This document shows, piece after piece, positions 20,506 through 32,540 of a DNA stretch of 64,000 nt. Under the pieces are notes generated by a model. The model searched no databases. It was not told the origin of the DNA and saw nothing but the letters and a program-made list of their open reading frames with translations. Position 1 is the first letter of the stretch, and every line of letters begins with the position of its first letter. The stretch comes from Talinum fruticosum (taxonomy: Eukaryota > Streptophyta > Magnoliopsida > Caryophyllales > Talinaceae): positions 5,076,501-5,140,500 of the forward strand of contig JAITYX010000040.1 in assembly GCA_021018815.1 (NCBI GenBank). Reading direction: 5' to 3'. A program made the translations under genes and the position numbers.

Positions 20506-20864
20506 CATAAAGCTCAATATGGCCGAAATTGCATGAAATAAATTCGAAAGATCAATATGATTTGAAAATGATAACTTGTCATTCTCAAATCCATTGCCAT
20601 ACATACAAAACTCCATTGTCATACTTACAAAACTCAACCAAACACAACATAAAAGTTCGCAAATACAAGTTATTAAAATGCTCCTTTTAGCACAACTACA
20701 CAAAATCCTCTTAGATAACTTGAAGAAAACCGCCATTCTTATCCTCTTAGATAACTTGAAGATAACTTGCTCCTTTGAGCACAACTACACAAAATCCTGA
20801 AATAAAGATTAAAATAAAACGCAATTAGCTTGACAACAAAGATTAAGATTGGACACAAAATAAA
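20506..20864. repeat. Short local duplications beside the FRS-like fragment
   Basis: GCACAACTACACAAAATCC occurs twice (about 20688 and 20778), and CTCTTAGATAACTTGAAGA occurs twice (about 20710 and 20746). The other strand has an open frame over this region only because of the repeats. No gene is supported. Confidence 0.5.
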
Positions 20865-22337
20865 CTAAAGTAGGGATTTAACTACCTTTATTTGCTGAAG
20901 AGCTCTTTGGAGGACAATTGCGACTATCATGGTAAGCTTGTTGTCCACATGCTTAAAAAGTCTCGACCACTTTGCTTGTTGCTCCATTGCTTTCTCTTTC
21001 CCACCTTTAATGCGTTTTTCACTTCCTTTGGTGTTACATTGTTTAGGCGGGAAAATGTCTATTTGCCTAGGAGCACTTGATCCAATAAATGACTCCAACT
21101 CACTTATTTTTCTTTCACTTATATTACGACTTAACTCCTGAACTTCTTTTAAGACATTTTGAATTCCTTTGCCAACAAGGACAAACTTTTCGGGGTTTCT
21201 TCCGGCCGCTTGCATGCAATTCAAGAAGTCTAACTAAATTCTTAAAATTTGACTATCTTCATAGTCCATTTGAGAGCGCCCTTCTAGAAGTGTACCATCC
21301 ACATGAAAAATTGGTTTGCCTACAGCCATTTTAGTCCACTGGTTCAAAATATAATATGATGGCAATTCATGCAAAGACTTTCCTTTTAAAATACACAAAA
21401 TGTGGCAACATGGAATACCTTCACATTCAAATATCTTGCATGAGCAATGAGCCACATGAATGGAATGGTTATATATAACTTGCCTTTCCATAGCCTCGTT
21501 GTGGCTATTGTCTACCACGAGTAATTACTAGCCCCTCATCAATTACTTCTTTGTCCTCAACCTCACAATCCATACAAGAATTCCAGAATTCATCTTGAAA
21601 CTTATAAAAATTAACATAAGTAAAGATTTCAACCTGCATGTTTCTCTAGATCTTTGGTGGTCTTCAACATAGGCACTCGAAGTAGAGGTTTTATTATCGA
21701 CCTGCAATTATCCATGCCTTTGTAACTCCACCGCACTCTCAAATTGTAACCAAAACTCAACCAAACTCAAATGTGGATTAGCGAAATTGCTGAAGAACTG
21801 ATTCTCACTTTTAGATCTACATATTGTTCTTAACACTTCTCCCAAAAATACGTCCCCGAAATAGACAGGTATCCACCATTCTCGAATATGAAACAAATGA
21901 GATAACCATTCATTATTATGCAATCCAAACTCTCGGATAACAATTTCCCATCTTTCTTCAAATTCTATTGGAGTCTCGTAGCTGTACACACACAATTTAA
22001 ATCGAACAAGAAAATTGTTATTACTATTCAAAGAGCTTCGACCTTTTCGATAATTTTCTCATAATATGCCAAATGTAGAACCTATGAGTAGTTGATGGAA
22101 ATTTTGCTTCTATTGCTACTTTCATGGCAGGATCTTGATTAGTAATAAGGAAAACAGACATGTGACCCCTATTGCATCTAAAAACTTATCAAACAACCAC
22201 ATGGATGATTCCGTTTTTCATCCCCCAAGAATGTAGCCCCAAATGTAACACATAACCTATGATTATCCAACCCAGTGAATGGAGCAAAAATCATTTTGTA
22301 TCTATTTGTGTCATATGTTGTATCAAAAGAGACAATC
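20865..22337 (-). pseudogene. FAR1-related sequence (FRS) / MULE-transposase-derived gene fragment
   Basis: Read leftwards from 22337, frames with a few breaks give a MULE-type transposase core (SFDTTYDTNRYKMIFAPFTG, then ITNQDPAMKVAIEAKF and HIMRKL). Next come CVYSYETPIEFEERW and EWLSHLFHIREWWIPVYF. A SWIM-type zinc finger follows (AHCSCKIFECEGIPCCHILC), and finally the FRS tail with IFPPKQCNTKGSEKR and KEKAMEQQAK. These are FAR1/FHY3-family signatures (transcription factors domesticated from Mutator-like transposases). The DNA-binding N-terminus is absent: element B begins exactly at the SFDTTY region. Several stops and frameshifts make it a broken copy. It could also be a non-domesticated MULE. 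Confidence 0.82.
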
Positions 22338-23951
22338 GAAGGTTTGCTTTTGGAGAGACTAAGTCACCCTAGAGTGGGGTGAATAGGGTGATGAGGAAAT
22401 TTGATCTTTTAATGGAAGAATGAAAACTAAATCCGACTTCGAGACGTGTCCGAGTCTAGATTGGCTTTGGAAAGTACTAACTCGGAACACAGTAAATGAA
22501 GGGTTAAAGTTTAAATTAAACTTTAAGGTCATGTCGAGTGTAAATTGGACTCGGAAAAGTATCAACTCGGAAAATACGTGGAAACCCTCCCGGGGCGGAA
22601 AACCACGGATAGTGCTAGTTCAAATCCACTATTTTGAATTCACAAAATACAATAGACAAACTCAACCAGAATGGCTCCCTTAGACAATTCCTTATAAGGT
22701 TTTTTCCTAGACTTAGAAGTTCCCTTTTCTAATCTAGTACTTCCTTATTGAGGTAACCTTTACAGTTAGGGACAAGCTGAGGTGAGTTAACCCTTACAGC
22801 TAAGTCAAGGGACCTTACTTAGAAAGTAAGAATGAGTATTTGTAACTCGATTACAAAACCTTACAACTCGGAAGGATGTTAAATATAGAGTTGGAATTGT
22901 AAGTAGAAGATTGAGTATGAATACAATGACTTTTGCTTAAGTTCGTGTATTAACAGTTGGTTCAAGCAATCTTCAAGTCTTGAGAGTTGGCTTCTATTTA
23001 TAGATAACCAAGTAGATTAGCCGTTGTGACTATCTTCTGACTGGAAGTCCTTTGTGACCGTTGCAATGACTTTTCTAAGTCACTTAGAAAATATCTCGTT
23101 GAAGTGTGAACGTTAGGCAACGGCTCTTGACTCCTTTGGAAGTCCCAATCCACCGGTGGTATCTGGAAAGTAGGGTGGAAACCACCGTTGAGCTTAGCGT
23201 TGCGGATTTCCCGTTTTGGAAGCAAACGGCTCGACACGGTTGTCCGGGCGTAGGTCGAAGTAAGAAAAGCCTTGTCTCGCTGGTGATTTGACGTCTTGAG
23301 GCCGGTTACTTTTGTGATTCAAAAAGTAGAATAACCTCGTTTGAATAACCTAGTAAAAGTAAATCAATTTTGGTTCTCAAAGTATAAAATACTTTGGTCC
23401 ATGATTAGACACGAGATAATAATTTAATTAAGACAATTAAGTGCAAAATTATCCGAGTCCTAAGAGAGTGGAATTTTCCGAGTCTAATATTCATTATACT
23501 CAAATTCCATTTGAGTCAATCTAGAGATGGAGCAAGTCGGATAAGGAGCATCGAGTAGAAAGACTTGATCTAGACTAATAATGTTGAAACCAAACATGCT
23601 GACTTAGAAGGATGAATTAACGCAATAATTCAAGTAAACTTGGATCATGAAGTCGACCATGAGTTTATGCACATAAGAGCAAGTGTTTGAACATGCGATA
23701 TATCTTAGTGTTATCCGAGTGACCCGGAACCGAGTGCGAAAGAGTTAAGCAAGAGTATGTTTTCCGAGTCGATCGGAATCAAATAAGAGGAGATGCAATG
23801 GTTTTTGTAACATTCGAACGGATGCTAGATCACTTAGAAAAGTTTCTAAGACACATAGAATGACTTATAATCAAAACCATAAGAGATGAAGTCTTATACC
23901 CGATTCCTTGATGGAATTCAGAATAATGTAAATGTAGAGTCCGAGTCTTCA
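22338..23951 (-). repeat. 3' LTR of element B
   Basis: On the minus strand it starts TGAAGACTCGG at 23951 and ends ..GCAAACCTTC at 22338. The canonical terminal A is missing, as in element A: the next bases are GATTG, so the junction reads TTCGATT instead of TTCAGATT. The TATA box with an upstream AACGGCTA word is present, as in the other LTRs. Confidence 0.9.
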
Positions 23952-23968
23952 ATCTCCCAGCTTTTGAT
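23952..23968 (-). promoter_or_regulatory. Polypurine tract of element B
   Basis: On the minus strand, CAAAAGCTGGGAGAT lies directly before the 3' LTR. The matching tract in A is CAAAAGGGGAGAT, so B has a CT insertion-like disruption. The tract primes plus-strand DNA synthesis. Confidence 0.75.
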
Positions 23969-24519
23969 GAAAGGCATTGCATACTTAGACACAAACTTTG
24001 TTAGTGATATAGATATGATATTTATCCTTTCAAAGGACAGGACGAGAAAAGCATAATAAAACTATATAGAATAGATAAGGTTAATGAAACTCTTATTCTA
24101 TGAGAACAAATATGATGAGATTGCATACACACAAGCAAGAGTATCGGAGACAAGAAAATTTCCTTAAAGAACAGAGCAATGACAGATTGAATCGAAACTC
24201 GAAATAATAAACTCGAACTTATTGCTTTAAGTAGTAAACTCGTAAATATTTGCAACTCAGCAATTATTAATGAAATGCAATATAATATCACATTTGCAAC
24301 TCGAAGGCATTAAAACATGAATAGCGAGAATTATTAATAAAATTTCATTATAATATAAGCTTAAAGAGTTACACAAAAGAGGGTGAGAAAAACTCCCTTA
24401 AACAAGACAACAAATTTTTCTAACTATTCTCCCCTTGCCTTTAAGCAAAACAAAAAGACGAAGAATGTATCAAGTAGATACAGATTTGATGTTTGGACAA
24501 AAAAATAAAAATAAAAGAA
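23969..24519 (-). other. Element B, 3' untranslated spacer
   Basis: AT-rich DNA between the env-like ORF and the polypurine tract. It corresponds to 34105-34538 in element A (shared words CTTTCATCAAAAG and AAATTTTTTGTTGTCTTG-like). No coding. Confidence 0.7.
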
Positions 24520-25195
24520 AATTAAGAGGAAGGAGATGGAGCGACTCGAGCCGAGGACGGTGGACGAGCAAGTGCGCCTTCGCCGATATGATCTAGAAGA
24601 TGTTGACGAACGAGGTGATGGCAGCACCGGGATCTCCGGAATGGGCTCGGCTCCGAGTGGTCGACCCGTAACTAGGTCGTCCAGAGGCTCATCCTCCCGG
24701 AACTCGGCAGATAGAGGGGTGTGCTCGGGCCGATCAGCTGCCGACCGACCATGGTCGATAGGGTCTTCGACCCACTCGGACTAATGTCCGAGTTGATCAT
24801 TTCGGGTTGGGGTTCGGGAACACCCCGGCCTTGTGTTGTTGTTGCTTGCTACTTGTTCCGCTTCCTTCTCACCTTCCTCGGATGGAGCCGCCTCGGTTGC
24901 GAGCTCCTCCTCTTCTTCTTCTTCTTCTCCTTTTTCCTTTTCGGAGGAGGATTCTGACTGGACTCGAGGATGCTTCGGATGGTTCCGAGTCGACCGAATC
25001 CCGAGCCGCCTTGGTGCTTCGTTCTCGAAGGTGCTCAATCGGCTCCTCTCGCTCCTTAACCAGTGCCTTCATCTCGAGAAGCATGTCCTGCTGCTCTCGA
25101 ATTTGGAATTGGGTTGTTTTTCGGTTAATGTTCATGGACTGTAGGACAGTCTTGAATGACCGAAGGGTGTCCTTAACCTCGGTGGACACCGAGGA
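24520..25195 (-). pseudogene. Element B env-like ORF, C-terminal part (left of nested element A)
   Basis: Immediately left of A's target duplication the frame continues on the minus strand from the part at 36146-37093. It begins SSVSTEVKDTLRSFKTVLQS, a probable coiled coil running through about ALVKEREEPIEHLRE. Next is a strongly acidic Glu-rich region (EKEKGEEEEEEEE, ATEAAPSEE), then a Pro/Ser/Arg-rich tail. One or more frameshifts separate these. Function unknown. In Sireviruses this third ORF is called env-like, mostly by position. Confidence 0.6.
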
Positions 25196-25200
25196 GATTT

Positions 25201-26793
25201 TGAAGACTCGGATCTTATACTTACACGTTTCGAGTTCCATCAAGGAATCGGTATAAGACTTCATCTCTTATAGGGTTTTGACTTCAAGTCATTCCATGTG
25301 CCTTAGAAACTTTTCCGAGTGATATATCATTTCTTCGAGTGTTATAGAAACTATTTTATGTTTTCGCCGACTCGATTGACTCGTAAAGCATATTTCTACA
25401 TGCCATTTCACACTCGGTTCCGAGTCGACCAACGCTCGGATTTATCGCATGTTCAAACACTTGTGTTCATACACATAAACTCGTGTCCGACTTCATGGTT
25501 CAAGAATTACATTGTTCCAAGTCAGCATATTTTGTTTGAATGTTGTTTAGTCTAGATCAAGTATGTTTACTATGATATTCTTTATCCGACTTGATTGCCT
25601 ACTAGATCGACTAAGATGGAATTTGAGTTTCATGGATATTAGACTCATAAAATTCCTTTTCTTTTCCGACCTAGATAATTATCTCTTAATTATCTTAATT
25701 ATAATATTATCTATGTCTAATCTTGGACCAAAGTATTTTATACTTTGAGAACCAAATTGATTTACTTTTGTAGGTTATTCAAACGAGACTATCCTAATTT
25801 GAAATACAAAAGTAACCAGACTTCAAAACGTCAAATCACCTAGGCAGACAAGGCTTTTTCCACATCCGACCTAGCCCCAAACACAGTGTCGGGATTGTAT
25901 GTTTCCAAAGCTGGAAATCTGCAACACTAAGCTCAACGGTGGTTTCCACCTTATTTTTCAAGACACCACCAGAGTGGTTTTGGGACTTTCATAGGAGTCA
26001 AGAACCGTTGCCCAACCTTCATATCTCAACGGATATTTTTTGAGTGACTCGGAAAATCATCTACAATGGTCTCAAAGGACTTCCAGTCGGAAGATGGACA
26101 CAACGGCTATGCTGCTTGGTCATCTATAAATAAAGACAACTCTCAAGACTTGAGATTGCCGAATCTATTGTTAATACACATACTTGAGCAAAAGTCATTG
26201 TATTCATTCTCAATCTTCTACTTACAACTCCATTTACGTATCTCATAATATTTTGAGTTGTAAGGTCTTGTACCCGATTACAAACACTTTCTTTCTTACT
26301 ATCTAAGTAAGGTCCCTTGACCGAGTCTGTAAGGGTTATCTCAGCTCAGTTGTCCCTAACTTGTAAGGGTTATCTCGGTTAGGAAGTACTAGATCGAGAT
26401 AAGGGAATTTCTAAGTCTAGGAAAAATTTGTAAGAAGTTGTTTAAGGGAGCAACTTGGGTCGAGTCGATCTCATCGTATTTTGTGGACTCAAAATAGTGG
26501 ATTTGACTTCGTGCTTGGATTAGCACGGTCCGTGGTTTTCTCGCCCAAGGAGGGCTTCCACGTACTTTCTGAGTTATTACTTTTCCGAGTGCATTTTAGA
26601 CTCGGACAACTTTTAAGATCTGTTTATTCTATCTCTTCACTCTTTGCTTGAATTCCGAGTTAGTACTTTTCCGAGTTCGGCTTTGACTCTCGCTCACCTC
26701 GGAATCTTATCTATATTAAATTTCAAGCAAATTTCATCATCACCCTATTCACCCCCTCTAGGGTGACTTAGTCTCTCCCCGAGCAAACCTTCA
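25201..26793 (+). repeat. 5' LTR of element A
   Basis: It starts TGAAGACTCGG and ends GCAAACCTTCA; 1593 bp. It is aligned end to end with 34551-36140. The pair differs at dozens of sites, many of them CAG versus CG/CGG, or TTCCGAG versus TTACGAG. It contains AACGGCTA (26102-26109) and the TATA box. Confidence 0.95.
26125..26132 (+). promoter_or_regulatory. LTR core promoter TATA box (element A)
   Basis: TATAAATA is preceded 16 bases upstream by AACGGCTA. The same pair occurs in the other LTRs: 18402-18409, 35475-35482, 56782-56789, and reverse-strand copies. It should start the genomic transcript about 30 bases downstream. Confidence 0.75.
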
Positions 26794-26811
26794 ATTGGTA
26801 TCGAGCCTAGC
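26794..26811 (+). promoter_or_regulatory. Primer-binding site of element A (initiator tRNA-Met type)
   Basis: ATTGGTATCGAGCC follows the 5' LTR. The canonical site is TGGTATCAGAGC, complementary to the 3' end of tRNA-iMet. Here CAGAG appears as CGAG, one base short. In element C the site reads TGGTATTAGAG. Confidence 0.85.
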
Positions 26812-26853
26812 CTTTCGGAGAAGGATCTAACCATCCAAAGATCTAAAGATCAA

Positions 26854-28660
26854 ATGGCTCGGAACAACGGAGAGTTCGATGAAGGAAGATCTTCCAGCAG
26901 ACCACCAAAGTTCAAAGGTTCAAATTTTGTGCACTCGGAAGAAACTCATGGAATGTTTCTTACTGGATCATGATGAGGAGGTTTGGAACATCATACAAGT
27001 GGACAACTACATTCTCATGAAGACGGAAGAAACAAGACTCGTGCCCAAGACAAAGGTCGAGTTCACGAGTGATGAAGCAGAAAAGTTCATAAAGAACTTC
27101 AAGGCGATGAACATTCTAATGTGCGTCATCAACTCGGAAGAATACAACCGAGTGTCGCCTGTGACACAGCCTAAAGAAGTGTGGGACACACTTGTCAACA
27201 CTTATGAAGGCACAAGCCAGAGTTAGACAAGCGAAGATAAGTCAATATCTTCACAAATATGAGCTATTCAAAATGGAGCTGAAGAAAACATCACTCGGAT
27301 GTTCATTCGATTTATTGAGATTACCAACAATCTCAAATCTTTGGGTTAGAATATTTCCCATGAGGAAATGTGCAGAAAGATACTCAGAAACCTACCCAAG
27401 AAAAGATGGGGTCCCAAGGTGACAGCTATCGAAGAGGCTCGGAACTTGTCTTTACCGAAGCCGGACGAACTCATTGGGAAGCTTCTCACCCATGAGATCC
27501 ACCTGGATGAGGAGGATGCGAGTTTAGCAACAAAAAGAACATTGTGCTGAAAGCCTCGTAAACCGGAGAAGCGGATCGACTTCCTCCGACTCGAAGAGGA
27601 TCCCATGGCACTTATTGCTAGAGACTTCAAGAGAATGATGAAGCACAAGAGATGGGACAAGAAGCCAAAAGAAGAGTTCTACAAGAAAGACAAGAAGGAT
27701 AGAAAAGGAAAATACTCTTCCCCTTCAAAGCTATCATTGTCTAAGAACTACGGTCTGTTTTGAATGTGGCAGCAAGGATCACATAGTCAAAGACTGTCCA
27801 AAGAGAAAAAGGGACAGAAAGAAGAAAAAGACTATGATGGCCACATGGAGTAATGAGGACTCATCGGAAGATGACGAGGACTCGAGATGACTCAAAGTGT
27901 CCGATGGCACGTTCGACTCGAAGTAGAAGCGAGTAAGACTCGGATCAATCGAGACAATAAGGAAGCTAATCCTCAAGAGGTAATTGAGTACTTTCTCAAA
28001 TTCTCCAAAGCTGATTTAGCTAAGTATATTTTCACTTTGGAAGAAAAGTCCAATTCGATTCTTCTCATTTTAGAAAACAACTTGGGTCAATTACTTCGAG
28101 AGCATTTCTTTGAAAAATGAATTAGAAAAACCGAGACTCACACTCGAGAGAACTCAAGATTAATGCTCAAATCAATGAGACCGAGTTTGAGTTACTCGTA
28201 AAAGAGAATGAACAACTAAAGCAAAAGCTCAATGAGTCTCAAGATCTTGTTTTAAAGTTTACCCAAGGTCAGAAAAACCTTGATATGCTCTTAGGATCTC
28301 GAGTGTGTCTCCTTTAGAAAAGAAGGTCTTGGTTTTAACAAAGAGGAGGAATCCAATTCCTACTCGAGACTTTTCAAAAAGGATTCAAGAACTGTAAAAT
28401 TCGGAAAGGCTGAGCACGATCCTACTCATAAAAGTGAAAGGAGGACTGAGCCTAGGCTAGCTTATAAGAGAAAACCATCTCATCCGGTTTATAAAAGAAA
28501 ATTTTTCCAAAAGAAAGACACACGAGACTCGGTTTTCTAAACGGAAGACTCGGAATCGGACCAAACCTAAAGTCATTCAAATCGGGTTCCGAAAAACCTT
28601 CTTCCTTAGAAAAGGACCACAGTAAAGGGTGTTACTTGGGTTCGTTAGAGGAAGTGAGAA
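26854..28660 (+). pseudogene. Element A gag
   Basis: The start ATG (MARNNGEFDEGRSSSRPPKF) is followed by a copia GAG domain (KKLMECFLLDHDEEVWNII, PKEVWDTLVNTYEGTSQ, ISHEEMCRKILR..WGPKVTAIEEA). A CCHC zinc knuckle CFECGSKDHIVKDC lies at 27756-27797, then an acidic segment and a coiled-coil linker. Frameshifts occur near 26930 (CACTCGGAAG where CACTGGAAG is expected), 27220 and 27290. The protein forms the virus-like particle. Frame breaks may be partly consensus errors. Confidence 0.88.
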
Positions 28661-28689
28661 GGGTTAGTTTGTTTCGTTTTACAGGCTAC

Positions 28690-31600
28690 TCGAGAAAAGA
28701 TCAAAGGGGCATTGGTACCTGGACGGTGGATGCTTACGCCACATGTCGGGAGACTCGGGACTCTTTTTGAGTTAGAAGAGTACAAAGCAGGAAATGTCAC
28801 ATTTGCAGATGACAACAAAGGCAAGATTATCGGGATAGGCAAGATTGGAAAGGGAAGCAATCTAGTCAGCCCAAGTATACCTTGTCAAAGGGTTAAAGTA
28901 CAATTTGCTTAACATATCTCAACTGTGTGACAAAGATCAAGAGGTTAGATTCACATAGACCAACCGTATTATATTTGATGCTGCTACCAAAGAAATCAAG
29001 CTGTCAGGTAAGAGATCGGGTAATACGTACATTATTCCTCTTTCTAACCCGAGTCGAATTTATCTTGTTTAAAAGCATCACTTCTTAATGATTCATGGAC
29101 ATGGCATCGTAGATTAGGCCATGTTAGCATGCATACTATTAAGAAACTAACATCTCATGGTTTAGTTAGAGGTTTGACTAATCGTGCTTTTGAGAAAGAT
29201 AAAGTTTGTGAAGCATGCACAAAAGGGAAACAAGTCGGATCATCATTCAAATCCTCGAAGACAGTTTCCACATCCAAGGTGCTTGAACTGCTACATATGG
29301 ACTTATGTGGTGAAATCCCTGTTAAGAGTCTTGGAGGTAAATCATATGTACTTGTTATTATTGATGATTACTCACGATTTACCTGGGTGTGTTACCTCAA
29401 ACATAAAAATGAAGCATTCAAAGAGTTCAGCAAGCTCTGTAGAAAAATCCAAGTTGAAACTCACACTCGGATCCAGAGAATTCGAACCGACCATGGAAGG
29501 GAGTTCAACTACTCAAAATTCTCGAGTTTTGCGACAAGAATGGTATCTCTCACAACTTCTCAGCACCACGAACTCTTCAACAAAATGGAGTAGTGGAGAG
29601 AAAGAACAGAACTCTTGAAGAAATAGCTAGGACAATGATGATTGAGCACAATCTACCCTACTATTTACGGGCCGAGGCGATCAACACAGCCAACTACACG
29701 TTGAACGAGATGTCTCATCGGGCCCATCCTGAAGAAAACGCCATACGAGCTCTACAAAGGGAAGAAACCCAATATGTCATACTTCAAACCCTTTGGATGT
29801 AAGTGTTTTGTTCACAACAATGGTAAGGATCACCTAACCAAGTTTGATGCTCGGTCGGATGAAGGTATTTTTCCGGGTTATTCATCTCATAGTAAAGCTT
29901 ATCGCATTTTCAATAAAAGAACTAACAAAGTGGAAGAAAGCATCCACGTTGTGTTTGATGAGCTTGAACAGGAAAAACCAAGTGAATCAACATTCTCAAA
30001 CCTAAAGCTCAGCAAAGATGATGATCCTGACAAAAATGAGCCTATCAGGAATCAAACCCAACCAGCTCGGAATCAAGTCACTCGTAACGAAGTGAGTCGG
30101 AATGAGACAATCGAAGAGCCCGCTCGGAATGTTGAAGGACAATCTGATGAACAAGTTCACTCGTAACAAGCTTCGAAGATCAAGCGGTTCAACTTACGGA
30201 TCTTGTGAATCGGAGAACAGGTAGAGCATTCAAGTATGCTTCTAGTCACCCACTAGAGAACATATTATCCGATATCAATAGTGGGATAAGAACTCGTTCC
30301 TCTCTTCAGAATCTATGTGCATTCACTTCATTCATATCATTAATCGAACCCAAAAATGCATTAGAGGCCCTAAATGAACCTGAATGGGTAGAGGCTATGC
30401 AAGAGGAACTCAATCAATTCGAAAGAAACCAAGTCCGGACTCGACCAAATGACCTTCCGACCACCCAATCATAGGTACCAAATGGGTTTTCAAGAACAAA
30501 CTGGATGAAGGTGGGTTGGTAGTCGGAAACAAGGCTAGACTTGTAGCTTAAGGTTACAATCGGGAAGAAGGGATTGATTGTGGGGAAACTTTTGCACTGT
30601 TGCAGAATTGAAGCCATTAGAATCCTGTTAGCATTTGCATCTAGCATGAATATCAAGTTGTATCAAATGGATGTTAAGTGTGCTTTCCTTAATGGTTTTA
30701 TCGAAGAGGAAGTCTATGTCGAGTAGCCCCCTGGATTTGAAAACTCGGAATTTCCAAATCATGTTTTCAAACTTCAAAAAGCCCTTTATGGTCTTAAACA
30801 AGCTCCTAGAGCGTGGTATGAAAGATCGAGCAATTTCTTGGTTCAAAATGATTTTAGAAGAGGTCAAATCGACAAGACTCTCTTTATAAAAATCGAGGGG
30901 AAAGATTTCCTTATCAATCGGATATATGTTGATGATATAATCTTTGGAGCTACTAATGAAATTACGTGTCGAGATTTTTTTGAGTTAATGAGACAGGAAT
31001 TTCAAATGAGTATGATGGGAGAACTCAATTTTTTTCTTGGTCTACAAATCAAGCAAGACAAAAATGAAATCTATGTCCATCAATCAAAGTACACCAAGGA
31101 GTCTGCTGAAACAAGTATAAACTTCAAGATGCGAAGCATGCAGCGAACACCAATGAGCGAGTAGCATAAAGTTGGACTCGAGCGAAAAAGGTAAAGCAAT
31201 AGATCGAAACTCTATTGAGGTATGATTAGATGTTTGCTATATCTTACTTCCAGCAGAGCCGGATATAATGTTCGAGTGTCTGTTTATGCGCAAGATTCCA
31301 AGCTAATCCAAAAGAATCACATCTCACTCGTGGTGAAGAGAATATTCGAGATATCTTGCAGGAACTCGGAATCTAGGTCTATGGTGCTCTAGAGACTCGT
31401 AAGCCGACTCTCACTCGAATACTCGGATGCTGACCACGCTGGATACAAAGTTGATAGAAAGAGCGGCTCAGAGCGTGCCAATTTCGGGTCAATCCTTAAT
31501 ATCTTGCACTCAAAGAAGCAAAACTCGGTAGCTCTATCAACTACCGAAGTCGAGTATATTGCAGACTGGAGCATGTCTGTGCTCAGATTTTATGGATAAA

Positions 31601-31873
31601 GCAACACTTGAGAGATCTTGGACTTTCTTTCAAATCGGTGGCAATCAAGTGTGATAATCGAGTGCAATCAGCATCACCAAAAATCCGAGTTCGAGCACTA
31701 AAAATGAAACATATTAAGGTCGGTATCATTTCTTAAGAGACCATTCCGAGAAAGGTGATATTGAACTTCAATTCATTCCTACAAATATTCAATTAGCTGA
31801 TATCTTTACTAAGCCTCTTAGTAAAGATAAGTTTTGCTTTATTAGGAATGAGCTTGGTATGTTAAATGCATGA
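28690..31873 (+). pseudogene. Element A pol (protease, integrase, reverse transcriptase, RNase H)
   Basis: The protease region starts at HWYL-like residues near 28710, but its catalytic Asp-Ser-Gly reads Asp-Gly-Gly (28722-28730). A GAG-pre-integrase zinc-binding motif (WHRRLGHVS ... CEACTKGK) lies at 29098-29230. The integrase core has Asp in HMDLCGE, Asp in RTDHGRE and Glu in VVERKN. The reverse transcriptase has [13 protein letters not shown] and the YVDD active site (30925-30936). RNase H runs from about 31400 and ends ADIFTKPLS...LGMLNA-stop (31871-31873). At least six frame breaks or stops make it non-coding as written. Confidence 0.9.
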
Positions 31874-32540
31874 TTATATATTCTCTGTGATAAATTTCAT
31901 TGTTTGATTACGTGTGTGCGCTTACAATATTTAAATAACCATTAGTTCGAGTTGAGTTAGTGATACTGAGCCGATAGTTATTATTTGTTTTCAGCTTCGA
32001 GTCACTCGAAACCAAGCCGAGTCGGACTCGGATTTTGAGAAAATTGGACATCAAACTTCGAAATCATCTCTAGACAAGTGGAGAATTTCGGAAATTATTT
32101 TCAAAATAGTTTGCTGTTTTTCTCTCTCTCACGCTGCTGTGATCGAGGCAACTAGCCGTTGGAAGACAAACCACTGGAATTCTAATCGTTGAGAAGAGAA
32201 CCGTCACACTGGTCCGAGGTGACTGCCGAGGGACTCGAGTCGAACGGATACTGAAAGACGTATTTTTTATCAATAGCGCCTATTCTCCTTCATTTCTTTA
32301 CTTTACTCCTCGCGCACTATCTCTCTCTATCTCTCTCGAAATCAAATCCTCGTAAACAAGCTCTCTATGTTACAAGCGGCACCCAGTGTTCTCAAGCTTT
32401 GTGAAGATCATCTCCAGATAAGCTCTGTTGCTCTCAATCTCATTCTACTTCTACTTTTTCTTTTTATCTTTCACTCTCTTCGAGTCTTCTTCTCTTCCAC
32501 TCTCTCTCTCAAGTTTACCTTCTCTCCTTTCAAATCAACA
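31874..32540 (+). promoter_or_regulatory. Element A spacer with putative internal promoter for the env-like ORF
   Basis: The spacer includes a TATA-like TTTTTTATCAATAG (32262-32275), then AGCGCCTATTCTCCTTCATT and a long CT-rich leader running to ATG 32541. In B and D the corresponding position is a perfect TATAAAT. Repeated CCGTTG/ACCGTC words (32155-32215) lie upstream. The conserved layout TATA, CCTTCATTT, CT-rich leader, ATG suggests separate transcription. Confidence 0.45.

Noticed and set aside
24781..25264. Arg-rich frame with a (R)8-type run as a nuclear-localised protein
   Set aside because: The homologous frame shared with element A at this place is acidic (Glu-rich); the Arg run is its frameshifted shadow.
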